From: a virus
IMG/VR virus record: IMGVR_UViG_3300042458_000227
Location: 1 to 24,356 of that record
Reading direction: 5' to 3' (one strand)
DNA: 24,356 nt
Numbering within the stretch: position 1 is the first letter of the stretch; each line of letters starts with the position of its first letter. Made by a program: the position numbers and the translations under genes. Shown one piece after another: positions 23,747 through 24,356 of this stretch. Under the pieces are notes generated by a model. That model was not told the DNA's origin, ran no database searches, and saw nothing but the letters and a program-made list of their open reading frames with translations.

Positions 23747-24262
23747 TTGCCCATTCAGGAACACGGCGTACCCGCCGAAAGCAACATCAACTTCAAGCCA
23801 TTGACAACGGCTTTAGAAAAAATTGGCAAGCAGAACATTGCTCTAGTCATTGACCTTTACCTCGTTTGGAAAAAGGAGAACAATCGGTTGGGCAAATTGA
23901 AAGTGACGAAGTACGGCAAGGTTGGTTACACCATCGGCAAGTTCATCGGTGAGTGGGTTGAGTCCATGCCTGACCTTGACATTCAGAAAAGTGCTAAGTC
24001 GTTAAAGAATCAGGTTGAGGCGATGAACCGTGTCACGGTTGTTTACAAGCCGAACTCAATCTTGAACTTTGCAATGCTTGCTCGTTACGACGCAGAGTTG
24101 GCCGCTAAGAAAAACAAGGGCAAGCCTGTTGCTAAGCCAACGCCGAGCGTTCGCTTGACTCGTGATGAAAAGGAGAAGGCCGCTAGCGTTTTGCGCAAGG
24201 CTGGTTTCTCTGATAACAAGGTTGCTAGCCTGCTCGCCTTTGGTGCGCTTGGTAATAAGTGA
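23747..24262 (+). CDS. 171-aa protein bracketed by identical palindromes
   Basis: A 171-aa protein from a TTG start, supported by AAAGGAG 6 nt upstream. The sequence is basic and helical: NFKPLTTALEKIGKQNIALV at the N-terminus, a middle GKVGYTIGKFIGEWVESMPD, and a C-terminal part (RLTRDEKEKAASVLRKAGFS then DNKVASLLAFGALGNK) that could be a small helix-turn-helix. I know no family for it. It lies alone, 343 bp after the three-gene unit, with TGACTTAATTAAGTCA before its ribosome-binding site and again over its TGA stop. Inference: a DNA-binding autoregulator, or a gene whose borders were fixed by the palindrome. The next gene seems to begin just past the right edge. Confidence 0.82.
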   Translation: MPIQEHGVPAESNINFKPLTTALEKIGKQNIALVIDLYLVWKKENNRLGKLKVTKYGKVGYTIGKFIGEWVESMPDLDIQKSAKSLKNQVEAMNRVTVVYKPNSILNFAMLARYDAELAAKKNKGKPVAKPTPSVRLTRDEKEKAASVLRKAGFSDNKVASLLAFGALGNK

Positions 24263-24275
24263 CTTAATTAAGTCA
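24260..24275. promoter_or_regulatory. downstream palindrome covering the stop codon
   Basis: TGACTTAATTAAGTCA is identical to the 16-bp core of the upstream palindrome. The TGA stop of the 171-aa gene is its first three bases. It lies about 80 nt before a likely ribosome-binding site at the right edge, so it may act as operator of the next gene as well. Confidence 0.7.
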
Positions 24276-24286
24276 GAATTGTTGAA

Positions 24287-24323
24287 ACGCCGTGAGGCGT
24301 ATAGCAGAGTTCGCCTACTGCTA
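24287..24323. other. two hairpins before the right-edge gene
   Basis: ACGCC-GTGA-GGCGT (24287-24300) has a GNRA-type loop, and TAGCAG (24302-24307) pairs with CTGCTA (24318-24323) around 10 nt. No T-run follows. Together with the palindrome they fill the gap before an AAAGGAAA run near 24344-24351, which may be the ribosome-binding site of a gene starting at or beyond the window end. Confidence 0.4.
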
Positions 24324-24356
24324 CTGATGATACAGGCGCAACCGAAAGGAAATCAT

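Noticed and set aside
1-24356. tRNA genes, CRISPR arrays, transposases, integrase
   Set aside because: None seen: no cloverleaf-like sequence, no regular repeat-spacer pattern, no DDE or integrase-like product in either strand.

Overview
The window is part of a tailed-phage (or closely related prophage) genome. It holds a nearly complete virion-assembly block. From about 22550 down to the left edge every supported gene lies on the minus strand, packed with 1-4 nt overlaps or very short gaps. To the right of 22570 the genes run rightward. The order is small terminase, large terminase, portal, scaffold, major capsid protein, head-tail adaptor, tail nozzle-type protein, two fibre/adhesin genes, then four ejection-type proteins ending in a giant one. 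There is no tape measure, tail tube, sheath or baseplate gene. This is the order of a T7-like short-tailed (podovirus) phage. Base composition is moderate, and the structural genes resemble, from memory only, those of uncultivated aquatic podoviruses. The host cannot be fixed from this sequence; an aquatic bacterium, possibly an actinobacterium, is a guess.

Right to left on the minus strand: 22550-20418 is the packaging unit (TerS, a 42-aa zinc-ribbon protein, TerL). 20399-19791 holds three small proteins (one CxxC/CxxC, two with membrane segments, possibly holin-like). 19788-16120 is the head unit (portal, scaffold, capsid), closed by a textbook intrinsic terminator at 16074-16095. 16015-14934 holds three small basic or Cys/His proteins. 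14947-9944 is the tail: adaptor, beta-rich tail protein, collar-domain adhesin and a fibre with an S74-type C-terminal chaperone. 9947-6905 holds a 45-aa protein and three Gln/Ala-rich or helical proteins. 6896 to beyond position 1 is one open frame of at least 2298 codons with no stop in the window. The last group sits where T7 carries its internal core (ejection) proteins.

The rightward side has three tightly packed small genes (22691-23403), a 343-bp non-coding stretch with hairpins and C-tracts, and a 171-aa gene (23747-24262) that is bracketed by two copies of the palindrome TGACTTAATTAAGTCA. The upstream copy lies just before its ribosome-binding site and the downstream copy covers its stop codon.

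The most interesting regulatory signal is a short motif, GTAACG (often GGTAACG), at six leftward gene junctions and, in the opposite orientation, twice at the divergent junction near 22590. Two copies are embedded in 33-bp elements that match at 28 positions and contain an extended -10-like box, one of them directly after the capsid terminator. This looks like a phage-specific promoter or processing-site family that resets expression between modules.
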